The notes under the pieces are model-generated. The model saw only the letters and a list, made by a program, of their open reading frames with translations. It had not been told where the DNA came from and ran no database searches. From Mesorhizobium sp. LHD-90 (lineage in GTDB: Bacteria > Pseudomonadota > Alphaproteobacteria > Rhizobiales > Rhizobiaceae), in the NCBI RefSeq assembly GCF_030929505.1, contig NZ_JAVFVV010000013.1, positions 62,001 to 126,000 on the forward strand: a stretch of 64,000 bases of DNA, written 5' to 3'. The position numbers were made by a program, and so were the translations under genes. This document shows, in pieces, positions 26,610-35,358 of this stretch (position 1 is the first letter of the stretch; the number at the start of each line of letters is the position of its first letter).

Positions 26610-26879
26610 TCAGCGGCGCAGGCCAAGCTTCTCGATCAGCGTCGCGTAGCGGCCTTCGTCCTTGCCCTTCAGATAGTCGAGCAGGCGGCGGCGCTGCGAC
26701 ACCAGAGCGAGCAGGCCACGGCGGGAATGGTTGTCCTTCACATGGCCCTTGAAGTGCTCGGTCAGGTTCTTGATCCGCTCCGAGAGAATGGCGACCTGGA
26801 CTTCGGGAGACCCAGTGTCTCCCGACTTGGTCGCGTATTCCTTCATCAGTTCTTGCTTGCGATCAGCAGTGATCGACAT
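26610..26879 (-). CDS. rpsO: 30S ribosomal protein S15
   Basis: Primary 16S rRNA-binding protein of the small-subunit platform. The 89 residues are the standard length. Visible features are the [19 protein letters not shown] start, the rRNA-contacting [30 protein letters not shown] core (about 41-70) and the [13 protein letters not shown] tail. ATG 26879 follows an AAAAGGAAAAACGCG leader. It lies upstream of pnp. Confidence 0.97.
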   Translation of the reverse strand: MSITADRKQELMKEYATKSGDTGSPEVQVAILSERIKNLTEHFKGHVKDNHSRRGLLALVSQRRRLLDYLKGKDEGRYATLIEKLGLRR

Positions 26880-27104
26880 CGCGTTTTTCCTTTTGTGCTT
26901 GCGGAAACGGGACGCCCACGGCCGGGATGTCGTCCAGCGGGGGCCGATTTTATCGCGCGTTACCGAGCGATGCGGCGCATATAGTCCAATTCTTTTGTAA
27001 AAGCCATACCCCTTGACAGGGCAGGTTTTACGCCCTCGCAGGCGACTCGCAAGCTGCCGGAAACGATCGTCCGAGCAGGACGACTTCGCCCTTCGCCGGC
27101 CCGA

Positions 27105-27581
27105 TCAGTTCGATCCCGTCGAGCCGAATCCGCCAGCGCCGCGCAGCGTCTCGCCGGCGAGATCGCGCTCCTCGATCGCGGCGCGCGTCACCGGGGCGAT
27201 GATCAGTTGGGCGATGCGCATGCCGCGCGTCACGGTGAAATCGTCGTCACCGAGATTGACGAGCAGCACTTTCACCTCACCGCGATAGTCGCAGTCGATG
27301 GTGCCTGGCGTGTTGAGGCAGGTAATGCCGTGCTTGAAGGCCAGCCCGGAGCGCGGCCGTACCTGGCCCTCGAAATTTTCGGGGATCTCCAGGATCAGGC
27401 CCGTCGGCACCAGCGCCCGCTTGCCGGGCAGGATGAGGATCGGCCGGTCGTCGGCGACGGCGGCGCGCAAATCCATACCCGCCGCGCCGGCGGTTTCATA
27501 GGCCGGCAGGTCGAGGCCACGTGCATGCGGCAGGCGGACGACGCCGACAAGCGGAGCAGACTCGGAGCGGGATGTTGTCAT
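27105..27581 (-). CDS. dut: dUTP diphosphatase
   Basis: Hydrolyses dUTP to dUMP, limiting uracil in DNA and feeding dTMP synthesis. 158 residues with the five trimeric dUTPase motifs in order: [33 protein letters not shown] (catalytic Asp), [10 protein letters not shown] and the C-terminal GAGGFGSTG arm. ATG 27581. It lies upstream of rpsO on the same strand with a 225-base gap, so a separate rpsO promoter is likely. Confidence 0.96.
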   Translation of the reverse strand: MTTSRSESAPLVGVVRLPHARGLDLPAYETAGAAGMDLRAAVADDRPILILPGKRALVPTGLILEIPENFEGQVRPRSGLAFKHGITCLNTPGTIDCDYRGEVKVLLVNLGDDDFTVTRGMRIAQLIIAPVTRAAIEERDLAGETLRGAGGFGSTGSN

Positions 27582-27634
27582 GACGGCGATCTATCGGGCC
27601 GGCGGCCGAAGCGTCAATTCGCCGGTGGTGGCAA

Positions 27635-28105
27635 TCAGCGGATTTCCACCGGCACGACGGTGGTCTCGCGGATCTCCTCCATGACGAAGGAGGCGGAGAC
27701 GTCGTTGAGCGGCACTTTGGCGATCAGCCTCTGGTAAAGCCGGTCGTAAGCCTTCACGTCGGCGACGCGCGCCCTCAGCACATAGTCGAGGTCGCCGCTC
27801 ATCCGGTAGACGCCGGTGATCTCCGGCAGGCTGGTGACGGCGGCGCGGAAGCGGGCCAGCCATTCCGGGTCGTGGTGCGAGGTGCGCACGAGGATGAAGA
27901 CGGAGAGGCCGAGCCCGAGCTTCTCCGCGTCGACCAGCGCGACCCGGCCGGTGATGACGCCCTCATCCTCCAGCCGGCGGATGCGCCGCCAGCAGGCGTT
28001 GCGCGACAGGTTCACACGCGCCGACACATCGTCGACGGACAGCATGGCGTCGCGCTGCAGTTCGGCGAGGATACGGCGGTCGATTGCGTCCAATTCGGTC
28101 GTCAT
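27635..28105 (-). CDS. Lrp/AsnC family transcriptional regulator
   Basis: A 156-residue feast/famine regulator. DNA-binding helices come from DAIDRRILAELQRDAMLSVDDVSARVNLSRNACWRRIRRLEDEGVI (about 4-50), and the C-terminal RAM domain binds an amino acid (YRMSGDLDYVLRARVADVKAYDRLYQ). ATG 28105 begins MTTELDAIDRR; a longer open frame upstream runs over the promoter. An inverted TTGTCCCAA/TTGGGACAA pair lies directly upstream and fits autoregulation. Divergent from the DUF6356 gene. Confidence 0.9.
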   Translation of the reverse strand: MTTELDAIDRRILAELQRDAMLSVDDVSARVNLSRNACWRRIRRLEDEGVITGRVALVDAEKLGLGLSVFILVRTSHHDPEWLARFRAAVTSLPEITGVYRMSGDLDYVLRARVADVKAYDRLYQRLIAKVPLNDVSASFVMEEIRETTVVPVEIR

Positions 28106-28115
28106 CGTGGGATGA

Positions 28116-28157
28116 TTGTCCCAACGATAGTTATTTTCAAGGGACGGATTGGGACAA
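28116..28157. promoter_or_regulatory. candidate Lrp-family operator
   Basis: TTGTCCCAA (28116-28124) and its exact reverse complement TTGGGACAA (28149-28157), centred 33 bases apart, about three helical turns. It lies between the divergent Lrp and DUF6356 genes. Lrp-type regulators commonly bind such spaced sites; binding is inferred. Confidence 0.5.
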
Positions 28158-28216
28158 GTTCTCACAAAGACGAGATATGATCGAGATAATCGAAGAATAA
28201 CGAGGGAACCGCCGCC

Positions 28217-28438
28217 ATGACCACCCGCCTTGCCAGACTGTTCGTCGATCATCCGGCTTCCGTCGACGAGACCTATTTCGGCCACATGGCCTTCGCCGCC
28301 TGGTTTTCGTCAAGACTGTTCCTGGCCGCCGGTGCCGCGATCGTTCACGCTTTCCTGCCCTTCCTTTTCGAGACTACCGCCAGCCGAATCGTCCGCGAGC
28401 TTGCCGAGCAGACGCACAACCGCCGCGCCAAGGCCTGA
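28217..28438 (+). CDS. DUF6356 family small membrane protein
   Basis: A 73-residue protein of unknown function. The family pattern FVDHPASVDETYFGHMAFAAWF is followed by one hydrophobic span (LFLAAGAAIVHAFLPFLF) and a basic tail. ATG 28217 follows GAGGGAACC. Divergent from the Lrp gene and 35 bases before the amidotransferase, with which it is probably cotranscribed. Confidence 0.85.
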   Translation: MTTRLARLFVDHPASVDETYFGHMAFAAWFSSRLFLAAGAAIVHAFLPFLFETTASRIVRELAEQTHNRRAKA

Positions 28439-28473
28439 GAGGGAGCCGCCGCCGGCACGAGGGGACATCGATC

Positions 28474-29277
28474 ATGTGCCGCTGGGCGGCCTATATCGGG
28501 CCGGAACTTTTCCTCGAAGACATCGTCACCGCGCCCTGCCATTCGCTGATCGCGCAGAGCCACCACGCGCTGGAGGCCAAGACTCCGACCAATGGCGATG
28601 GGTTCGGCATGGCCTGGTATGGCGAGCGCGACGAACCGGGACTCTATCGCGACATATTGCCTGCCTGGTCCGATCCCAACCTGAAAAGCCTGTGCCGCCA
28701 GATCCGCTCCGGCCTGTTTCTCGCCCATGTGCGGGCGTCGACCGGCGGAGCGACCAGCCGCGCCAACTGCCATCCCTTCGCCATCGGGCGCTGGGCATTC
28801 ATGCACAACGGCCAGATTGGCGGTTTTGAGCAGTTGCGGCGCCGGCTGGAGGCGAGCCTGCCCGACGCACTCTACGAACGGATCGACGGCAGCACCGATT
28901 CCGAACTGTTCTTCCTGCTGATGATCGAGGAAGGCCTTGAGGCCGACCCGCAGGGGGCGGCGGAGCGTGCCGCAATGCGGGTGATCGAGGCCGCGCATGC
29001 CGCCGGCATCGAGCCGCATTTGCGCCTCACCGCCGCCTTCAGCGACGGCACGGCGCTGCATGCCATACGCTACGCAACCGACGCCTTCGCACCGACGCTC
29101 TACACGGCCGAATTCCGCAAGTCCGGCGGGCGCTGCGTGGTGTCCGAGCCGTTCGACCGCGAGAATCCAGACTGGCAGGCGATCCCGCCGTCCAGTTTCG
29201 TCACCATCACGGGTGCTGCAGTCCACATCCGCCCGTTCGCGCCGGCCGGCCGCACCCGGCTGGCGGTAGCGGTGTGA
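28474..29277 (+). CDS. class II glutamine amidotransferase (EgtC-like)
   Basis: A 267-residue N-terminal-nucleophile amidotransferase. MCRWAAYIG places the catalytic Cys at position 2 after Met removal. NGDGFGMAWYG, FLAHVRASTGG and CHPFAIGRWAFMHNGQIGGF carry the glutamine-binding Arg, Asn and Gly residues, and DSELFFLLMIEE the conserved Asp. EgtC-type enzymes remove gamma-glutamate in ergothioneine synthesis, but no egt genes are here, so the substrate is open. Convergent with the alpha-hydroxyacid oxidase gene. Confidence 0.9.
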   Translation: MCRWAAYIGPELFLEDIVTAPCHSLIAQSHHALEAKTPTNGDGFGMAWYGERDEPGLYRDILPAWSDPNLKSLCRQIRSGLFLAHVRASTGGATSRANCHPFAIGRWAFMHNGQIGGFEQLRRRLEASLPDALYERIDGSTDSELFFLLMIEEGLEADPQGAAERAAMRVIEAAHAAGIEPHLRLTAAFSDGTALHAIRYATDAFAPTLYTAEFRKSGGRCVVSEPFDRENPDWQAIPPSSFVTITGAAVHIRPFAPAGRTRLAVAV

Positions 29278-29281
29278 ACAC

Positions 29282-30427
29282 TCAGTCGCGCCCCTTGTAG
29301 AGCAGCTCCGGCCCGGCGTCGGTGATCAGCCGCTTGCCGCACAGCGCCAGCGTCACGTCGAGTTCCTTGCGGATGATGTCGAGCGCCAGCGTCACGCCAT
29401 CCTTGCCGCCCGCCCCGAGGCCGTAGAGGAAGGGCCGGCCGATATAGGTGCCCCTGGCGCCGAGGCAGAGCGCCTTCAGCACGTCCTGGCCGGAGCGGAT
29501 GCCGCCATCCAGATGCACCTCGATCCGGTCGCCGACGGCTTCCACGATCTCCGGCAGCACCGAGATGCTCGACGGCGCGCCGTCGAGCTGGCGGCCGCCA
29601 TGGTTGGAGACGATGATCGCGTCGGCGCCGGTCGCAGCCGCAAGGCGGGCGTCCTCCGCGTCGAGGATGCCTTTCAGGATCAGCTTGCCGCCCCAGCGCT
29701 CCTTGATCCAGGCCACGTCCTTCCACGACAATTGCGGATCGAACTGCTCGGCCGTCCAGGACGATAGCGACGACAGGTCACCGACGCCCTTTGCGTGGCC
29801 GACGATATTACCGAACGTACGGCGCTTGGTGCGCAGCATATTCATGCACCAGGGCAGGCGCACCGCCATGTTCGCCAGGTTTCCGGCGGTCATTTTGGGC
29901 GGGGCCGACAGGCCGTTGCGGATGTCCTTGTGGCGCTGGCCGAGGATTTGCAGGTCCAGCGTCAGCACCAGCGCCGAGCACTTTGCCGCCTTGGCCCGGT
30001 CGATCAGGTTGAGCACGAAATCCTTGTCACGCATGACATAGAGCTGGAACCAGAACGGCTTTTTCGTCACCGAGGCCACGTCCTCGATCGAGCAGATGCT
30101 CATGGTCGACAGCGTGAAAGGCACGCCGAATTCCTCCGCCGCCTGCGCCGCCAGCATCTCGCCGTCGGCGTGCTGCATGCCGGTCAGGCCGGTCGGCGCC
30201 AGGGCCACCGGCATCGACACCTTTTCGCCGATCATGGTGGATTCCAGCGAGCGGTTCGTCATGTCGACCAGCACGCGCTGCCGGAACTTGATCTTGCGAA
30301 AATCCTCTTCGTTGGCGCGATAGGTGCTCTCCGTCCAGGCGCCGGAATCGGCATAGTCGAAGAACATGCGCGGCACACGCCGGCGGGCGACTTCCTTGAG
30401 GTCGGCGATATCGAGCGAGGGCTTCAT
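29282..30427 (-). CDS. lldD: FMN-dependent alpha-hydroxyacid oxidase/dehydrogenase (LldD-like)
   Basis: Oxidises L-lactate or a related 2-hydroxyacid to the oxo-acid. 381 residues: ADLKEVARRRVPRMFFDYADSGA start, ALAPTGLTGMQHADGEMLAAQAAEEFGVPF, FWFQLYVM and LTLDLQILGQRHKD. The C-terminal FMN/active-site motif is SNHGGRQLDG (His base, Arg) followed by VHLDGGIRSGQDVLKAL and YIGRPFLYGLGA. L-lactate is the family's usual substrate, but glycolate or mandelate-type acids cannot be excluded. Divergent from the ArsR operon. Confidence 0.9.
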   Translation of the reverse strand: MKPSLDIADLKEVARRRVPRMFFDYADSGAWTESTYRANEEDFRKIKFRQRVLVDMTNRSLESTMIGEKVSMPVALAPTGLTGMQHADGEMLAAQAAEEFGVPFTLSTMSICSIEDVASVTKKPFWFQLYVMRDKDFVLNLIDRAKAAKCSALVLTLDLQILGQRHKDIRNGLSAPPKMTAGNLANMAVRLPWCMNMLRTKRRTFGNIVGHAKGVGDLSSLSSWTAEQFDPQLSWKDVAWIKERWGGKLILKGILDAEDARLAAATGADAIIVSNHGGRQLDGAPSSISVLPEIVEAVGDRIEVHLDGGIRSGQDVLKALCLGARGTYIGRPFLYGLGAGGKDGVTLALDIIRKELDVTLALCGKRLITDAGPELLYKGRD

Positions 30428-30553
30428 CGGCAGGTTTTCCGAAATAGGACGAAGGTGGCTGCATTGCTGGGGAAATGAGCAGCCATCGACCTAATCGTCT
30501 TCACCACGGAAGTCGATGCCGAAATGGCGATTGGCGCGTCCAGCGGCCGTCGC

Positions 30554-30599
30554 TTGACATGCCGGGGTTCCTGCTTTATTTAACCATTGAGATAAATAA
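30554..30599 (+). promoter_or_regulatory. promoter and operator of the ArsR-SRPBCC-GST operon
   Basis: TTGACA (30554-30559), 17-base spacer, TATTTA (30577-30582), followed by a matching TAAATAA (30593-30599). TTATTTA and TAAATAA form an inverted repeat overlapping the -10 box, 16 bases before the arsR-type start, as expected for an autorepressed ArsR gene. The binding is inferred. Confidence 0.6.
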
Positions 30600-30614
30600 C
30601 CATACGGTTCCGTA

Positions 30615-30965
30615 ATGGCCGCCGACCGATTGAGCGTCACTTTGCAGGCTCTCGCCGACCCGACCCGGCGAGCCATCCTGGCGCGGCTTGCACTCGGCGA
30701 GGCGACTGTGACCGAACTGGCGCAACCGTTCGACATGAGTTTTCCGGCGGTTTCCAAGCATCTCAAGGTGCTGGAGCGCGCCGGGCTGGTCGAGCAGGGC
30801 CGCGAGGCGCAGTTCCGGCCGCGACGCTTGCGGCCCGAGCCGCTGCGCGACCTCGCGGGGTGGCTGGAAAACTACCGGCGTTTCTGGGACCAGAGTTTAG
30901 ACCGGCTCGACGCCTATCTGAAGGAGATTCACAAGGCAGAGGGCGACAAGGGAGAGACAAAATGA
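30615..30965 (+). CDS. ArsR-family transcriptional regulator
   Basis: A 116-residue winged-helix repressor with DRLSVTLQALADPTRRAILARLALGEATVTELAQPFDMSFPAVSKHLKVLERAGLV (about 4-59) in the standard order. It lacks the metal-binding CxC motifs of metal-sensing ArsR proteins. It belongs to the subgroup paired with SRPBCC/AHSA1 proteins, whose inducer is unknown. Its stop overlaps the next start by four bases. Confidence 0.92.
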   Translation: MAADRLSVTLQALADPTRRAILARLALGEATVTELAQPFDMSFPAVSKHLKVLERAGLVEQGREAQFRPRRLRPEPLRDLAGWLENYRRFWDQSLDRLDAYLKEIHKAEGDKGETK

Positions 30966-31414
30966 ACATCCGCACCGAAACCCGCCCGGAACTGACGATC
31001 AAACGCAGCTTCGACGCGTCGCGCGATCTGGTGTTCCGCTGCTGGACCGAACCGGAGCGGCTGAACCGCTGGTGCTGCCCGAAAGGCTTTTCGCTGCCCT
31101 TCTCCGAGGGCGACGTTCGCCCCGGCGGCTCGTTCAAGACCTGCATGCGCGCGCCGGACGGCACCGACCATTGGCTTTCAGGCACCTATCAGGAGATCGT
31201 GCCGCCGGAGCGGCTGGTATTCTCGCACCGCTGGCTCAACGAAGAGGGCGAGCACGAGCACGAAACCGTCGTCACCATCACGCTCAGGGAGCAGGACGGC
31301 AAGACGCTGCTCACCCTTCACCAGGCGTTCTTCCTGTCCGAAGCCTCGCGCGACGGCCATCGTGAAGGCTGGAACGAAACTCTCGACAACCTTGCGGAGT
31401 ATCTTGCGAAATGA
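30962..31414 (+). CDS. SRPBCC (AHSA1-like) domain protein
   Basis: A 150-residue START-like helix-grip protein that probably binds a hydrophobic ligand. Typical motifs: ELTIKRSFDASRDLVFRCWTEPERLNRWCCP near the start, FSEGDVRPGGSFKTCMRAPDG, then GTYQEIVPPERLVFSHRW and a C-terminal HREGWNETLDNLAEYL helix. ArsR-SRPBCC pairs are widespread; ligand unknown. ATG 30962 overlaps the ArsR stop, and its own stop overlaps the GST start. Confidence 0.9.
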   Translation: MNIRTETRPELTIKRSFDASRDLVFRCWTEPERLNRWCCPKGFSLPFSEGDVRPGGSFKTCMRAPDGTDHWLSGTYQEIVPPERLVFSHRWLNEEGEHEHETVVTITLREQDGKTLLTLHQAFFLSEASRDGHREGWNETLDNLAEYLAK

Positions 31415-31998
31415 AGCTCTATCATGCCCCCGGCTCCTGCAGCCAGGCGCCGCACATCGCGCTCAACGAAGCCGGCCTGTCCTTCGAGCGGATCGTGGTC
31501 GACATACCCACCCGCACCACCGAGGCGGGTGGCGACTTCACAAAAATCAACCCGAAGGGGTATGTGCCGGCGCTGGTGCTGGACGGCGGCGAGGTGCTGA
31601 CCGAGAACGTCGCGATCATCACCTGGATCGCCGAGCAGGCACCGCACCTTATTCCCTCCGGCACGCTCGGCCGTATCCGCATGATAGAGGCGCTCGGTTT
31701 CATGACCGAGGAGCTTCACAAGCCTTTCCTCACTTACATGTTCCTGCCGGGGGACGAGATGAAGGCAATCAACCGGCGAGTGCTCGGCGAGCGTTTCGAC
31801 TATCTCGCTGGCCAATTGAAGGGCGCTTACCTGTTCGGCGATGCTTTCAGCGCGGCTGACGCCTTTCTTTTCGTCATGGTGAGTTGGGGGCGCGGTTTCT
31901 TTGATGTGAAGCCGCCGGCGGCGCTCGAAGCGTATCACGCCCGCGTCGCTGCACGGCCGGCGGTGCAGGCAACGCTCAAGGCCGAAGGCTTCGCCTGA
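31411..31998 (+). CDS. glutathione S-transferase
   Basis: A 195-residue GST ending the ArsR-SRPBCC operon. The N-terminal thioredoxin-like half begins MKLYHAPGSCSQAPHIALNEAG, with Ser/Cys near position 10 as in beta-class bacterial GSTs, and contains GYVPALVLDGGEVLTENVAII with the cis-Pro and Glu-Asn glutathione contacts. The helical C-terminal half has LFGDAFSAADAFLFVMVSW. The coupling suggests a regulated detoxification unit; substrate unknown. Confidence 0.92.
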   Translation: MKLYHAPGSCSQAPHIALNEAGLSFERIVVDIPTRTTEAGGDFTKINPKGYVPALVLDGGEVLTENVAIITWIAEQAPHLIPSGTLGRIRMIEALGFMTEELHKPFLTYMFLPGDEMKAINRRVLGERFDYLAGQLKGAYLFGDAFSAADAFLFVMVSWGRGFFDVKPPAALEAYHARVAARPAVQATLKAEGFA

Positions 31999-32008
31999 GC
32001 GCCGCGCG

Positions 32009-32710
32009 CTACCAGACGCCCGGCAACAGCCGATAGCGAGTTTTTGCCGCGAAATCGGCATAGCCGGGCAGTTCCTCGCGCAGCGTCGCGTCCTCCCAGG
32101 CGGTGCGCAGCACCAGCAGCGCTGCCGTCGCGGCCGCTGGAAGCAGCGCCACCAGCGAGCCGAGCGCCAGCGCCATGCCGAAGAACATGGCGATCGCCCC
32201 GACATACCCCGGATGCCGGACGAAGGCATAGGGCCCGGTGTCGATGACACGATGCCCGCGCTCGCTCTGGATGCGGACGCCCGGCTCGAAGAAGCGGTTG
32301 ACGGCTTGCGCCCAGCAAAACAGCGCGATCCCGGCAATCAGCAGGACATAGCCGAGCATTATCGCCCCTTGCGGCGCCGGCATCCAATGGAACCGGCCGG
32401 CGTCCAAGCTCGCCACCGGAAGAATCGCCAGGAAAAGCGGAAAGAAGATCGAAAGCAGCACGCGGTCCCAGCCCTTCGTGCCTTGCTGCACGCGGCTGCG
32501 GGCGGCGAAAATCACCGGATTGACGCGCCAGAGAACCAGAGCGGCGGCGACCGTCGCGACGGCAAAGACCGCGAGAAACAGCCAACCGGGCAACCAACGC
32601 AACGTGCCGGCCGGCCAGAAGACGAGCGCAGCCATCACCAGCGGAATGCCCACCGCATAAGCCACCCATTGCAGCGGCGTCAGCGGTTTCGGATCGTGGA
32701 ATTCGCTCAT
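32009..32710 (-). CDS. isoprenylcysteine carboxyl methyltransferase-family membrane protein
   Basis: A 233-residue membrane methyltransferase of the ICMT/PEMT type. Hydrophobic spans include WVAYAVGIPLVMAALVFW, WLFLAVFAVATVAAALVLW, LSIFFPLFLAILPVA and GAIMLGYVLLIAGIALF. The C-terminal SAM-binding signature is GPYAFVRHPGYVGAIAMFFG (about 165-184), with RHPGY as the core. Bacterial substrates are mostly unknown. ATG 32710 starts MSEFHDPKPLTP. Convergent with the GST gene. Confidence 0.87.
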   Translation of the reverse strand: MSEFHDPKPLTPLQWVAYAVGIPLVMAALVFWPAGTLRWLPGWLFLAVFAVATVAAALVLWRVNPVIFAARSRVQQGTKGWDRVLLSIFFPLFLAILPVASLDAGRFHWMPAPQGAIMLGYVLLIAGIALFCWAQAVNRFFEPGVRIQSERGHRVIDTGPYAFVRHPGYVGAIAMFFGMALALGSLVALLPAAATAALLVLRTAWEDATLREELPGYADFAAKTRYRLLPGVW

Positions 32711-32880
32711 CCTGCAGGTTCCCGGTCGCACTGTCCGCTTGAGGTAGGGCGTTCGCTTCGCCCGGACAGGGCAGGACGTCCGGACACGAAAGCGTCATCT
32801 TCCTCCTGAAAAGCGTTCGGTATATTACCGTTGCGAGAGGCACGGGAAGAATGCGACGCGATCGGTCGGAGAGTTCGGAC

Positions 32881-33624
32881 ATGTCGAAGAGTTTGATGGA
32901 ACGCGCCTTCCGGACTACCGCGCGGAGCGCAGGTCTTCCAGCCGCCGTCATGGTGGGCGCGCTGTTTTCCGCCTGTCTCGCCGCGTCTTCGACTGCCCAG
33001 GCAGCAAGCTGCAAGTCGGAGCCGGCACCCTCCATCGACTGGCAGGACTGCCCCAAGGCCAATCTCGTGCTGGAGCAAAGCGCGCTCGACGGCGCCAATC
33101 TGTTCAGTGCGGATTTCAGCTACACTGACCTGCGCGGCTCCAGCCTGATCGGCGCGAATTTCGAGAAGGCGACGCTTATCCGCTCCTCGCTCGCCGGCTC
33201 CAAGGCCGACAAAGCGAATTTCAACCGCGTCGAAGGCTACCGCACGGTGTTCTCGCAGGTCTCGGCGGCTGGCGCCTCCTTCGCCAGCGCCGAACTGCAG
33301 CGCGCCGACTTCACCGGCGCCGACCTGACCGGCGTGGATTTCGAGAAGGCCGAGCTCGGCCGCGCCAATTTCACCGATGCCGTCATCACCGGCGCACGTT
33401 TCCCGATGGCCAACCTGGCGCGCGCCCAGTTGCAGGCTGCGAAATTCGAAGGCCCGCTTGCCTTCGACGGCGCCTTCCTCTTCCTGACCCATATCGAGGG
33501 TATGGACCTGAGCCAGGCGACCGGCCTGCAGCAATGGCAGATCGACCAGGCATGCGGCGACCAGAACACCAAACTGCCGGCGGATCTGAAGGCGCCGGCC
33601 GACTGGCCCTGCGCGAGCAATTGA
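32881..33624 (+). CDS. exported pentapeptide-repeat protein
   Basis: A 247-residue protein with an N-terminal export signal (AAVMVGALFSACLAASSTAQAAS) and a right-handed quadrilateral helix of pentapeptide repeats, A(D/N)LXX/F type: ALDGANLFSADFSYTDLRGS, LIGANFEKATLIRSSLAGS, then LQRADFTGADLTGVDFEKAE and so on (about 70-200). Two Cys pairs flank the repeats. Such proteins act as structural or binding scaffolds; no DNA-gyrase-protection context is present. ATG 32881 begins the secretion signal. Confidence 0.85.
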   Translation: MSKSLMERAFRTTARSAGLPAAVMVGALFSACLAASSTAQAASCKSEPAPSIDWQDCPKANLVLEQSALDGANLFSADFSYTDLRGSSLIGANFEKATLIRSSLAGSKADKANFNRVEGYRTVFSQVSAAGASFASAELQRADFTGADLTGVDFEKAELGRANFTDAVITGARFPMANLARAQLQAAKFEGPLAFDGAFLFLTHIEGMDLSQATGLQQWQIDQACGDQNTKLPADLKAPADWPCASN

Positions 33625-33692
33625 TCCGTCTTTCCGTTCGACACCCGGTTTCGGCGCGGTTATAAGCCGCCGCATCCAACGGATCCCTGGAC

Positions 33693-35282
33693 ATGACCGA
33701 GACGATTGAACAGGCGGTGGCGCGCCGCCGCACTTTTGCGATCATCGCCCACCCGGACGCCGGCAAGACGACGCTGACCGAAAAGCTGCTGCTGTTCGGC
33801 GGCGCTATCCAGCTCGCCGGCGAGGTGAAGGCCAAGAAGGACCGCATGAACACGCGCTCCGACTGGATGAAGATCGAGCGCGAGCGCGGCATTTCGGTCG
33901 TCACTTCGGTGATGACCTTCGAATATGGCGACAACGTCTTCAACCTGCTCGACACGCCCGGCCACGAGGACTTTGCCGACGACACCTATCGGACGCTCTC
34001 AGCGGTCGACAGCGCGGTCATGGTCATCGACGCGGCAAAAGGCATCGAGCCGCGCACCCTAAAACTGTTCGAGGTGTGCCGGCTGCGCGACATCCCGATC
34101 GTCACCTTCGTCAACAAGATGGACCGCGAGGCCCGCGACACCTTCGAGATTCTTGACGAGATCGAGCAGAAGCTGGCGCTGGACACCGCGCCGATCACCT
34201 GGCCGATCGGTCAGGGCAAGACCTTTGCCGGCACCTACCATCTCGCGGAAAACGCAGTGCGGCGCAGCGACGAGGAAATTGAGCGCACCAAGGTGAACGG
34301 CCCGGATTCCAACCGCGTCGCCGGGCTGTTGCCCGACAACGACCGGCCGGCCTTCATCGAGGAACTCGACCTCGCCCGCGGGGCCTGCCGGCCGTTCGAC
34401 CTTGCCGCGTTCCGCGAAGGGCATCTCACGCCGGTCTATTTCGGCTCGGCGCTGCGCAATTTCGGCGTGCGCGACCTGATCGAAGGGCTCGGGGCGTTCG
34501 CGCCGCCGCCGCGCGACCAGGAAGCCGATATCAGAACCATCCATGCCACCGAACCGGAGATGAGCGCCTTCGTCTTCAAGATCCAGGCCAACATGGATCC
34601 CAACCACCGCGACCGCATCGCCTTCGTGCGGGTCTGTTCCGGCACGCTGGAGCGCGGCATGAAGGCAAAGCTGGTGCGCACCGGCAAGCCGATGAGCCTG
34701 TCGGCGCCGCAGTTCTTCTTCGCGCGCAGCCGCATCACCGCCGACGAAGCCTATGCCGGCGACGTGGTCGGCATTCCCAATCACGGAACGCTGCGCATCG
34801 GCGACACGCTGACCGAGGGCGAAAACATCATTTTTCGCGGCGTGCCGAATTTCGCCCCCGAAATCCTGCGCCGCGTGCGGCTCGGCGACGCCATGAAGGC
34901 CAAGAAGCTGAAGGAAGCGCTGCAGCAGATGGCCGAGGAAGGCGTCGTCCAGCTTTTCCAACCCGAGGACGGCTCGCCGGCCATCGTCGGCGTGGTCGGC
35001 GCGCTGCAGCTCGACGTGTTGAAAGAACGGCTCGCCGTCGAATATTCGCTGCCGGTCGATTTCGAGATGTCGCGTTTCTCCGTCTGCCGCTGGATTTCGG
35101 CGGCTGATCGGGCCGAGGTGCAGCGTTTCATCGACGCGCATCGCGGCGACATCGCACGCGACCTCGACGGCGATCCGGTGTTCCTGGCCCAGCACGGATT
35201 TTCGCTGAACTACGAGGCCGAGCGCTGGAAGGCGATCAAGTTCGACGCGATCAAGGATTATCAGGTGCGCGAGGCGGCCTGA
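33693..35282 (+). CDS. prfC: peptide chain release factor 3
   Basis: GTPase that recycles RF1 and RF2 from the ribosome. 529 residues: G1 AHPDAGKTTLTEKLL (about 20-34), G2 region RERGISVVTSVMTF, G3 DTPGHEDF, G4 NKMDRE, then the RF3-specific insertion and domain II (FAFVRVCSGTLERGMKAKLVRTGK) and the C-terminal SLPVDFEMSRFSVCRWI. It has the RF3 rather than EF-G domain order. It lies alone between the pentapeptide and MliC-like genes. Confidence 0.96.
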   Translation: MTETIEQAVARRRTFAIIAHPDAGKTTLTEKLLLFGGAIQLAGEVKAKKDRMNTRSDWMKIERERGISVVTSVMTFEYGDNVFNLLDTPGHEDFADDTYRTLSAVDSAVMVIDAAKGIEPRTLKLFEVCRLRDIPIVTFVNKMDREARDTFEILDEIEQKLALDTAPITWPIGQGKTFAGTYHLAENAVRRSDEEIERTKVNGPDSNRVAGLLPDNDRPAFIEELDLARGACRPFDLAAFREGHLTPVYFGSALRNFGVRDLIEGLGAFAPPPRDQEADIRTIHATEPEMSAFVFKIQANMDPNHRDRIAFVRVCSGTLERGMKAKLVRTGKPMSLSAPQFFFARSRITADEAYAGDVVGIPNHGTLRIGDTLTEGENIIFRGVPNFAPEILRRVRLGDAMKAKKLKEALQQMAEEGVVQLFQPEDGSPAIVGVVGALQLDVLKERLAVEYSLPVDFEMSRFSVCRWISAADRAEVQRFIDAHRGDIARDLDGDPVFLAQHGFSLNYEAERWKAIKFDAIKDYQVREAA

Positions 35283-35358
35283 CGGGCACCGACGGCCGCA
35301 CCGGGTTCCGGCGCGGCGGTTTTGTAGCTACAGTGCGAGACACCAAGAGAGAGCCGCC

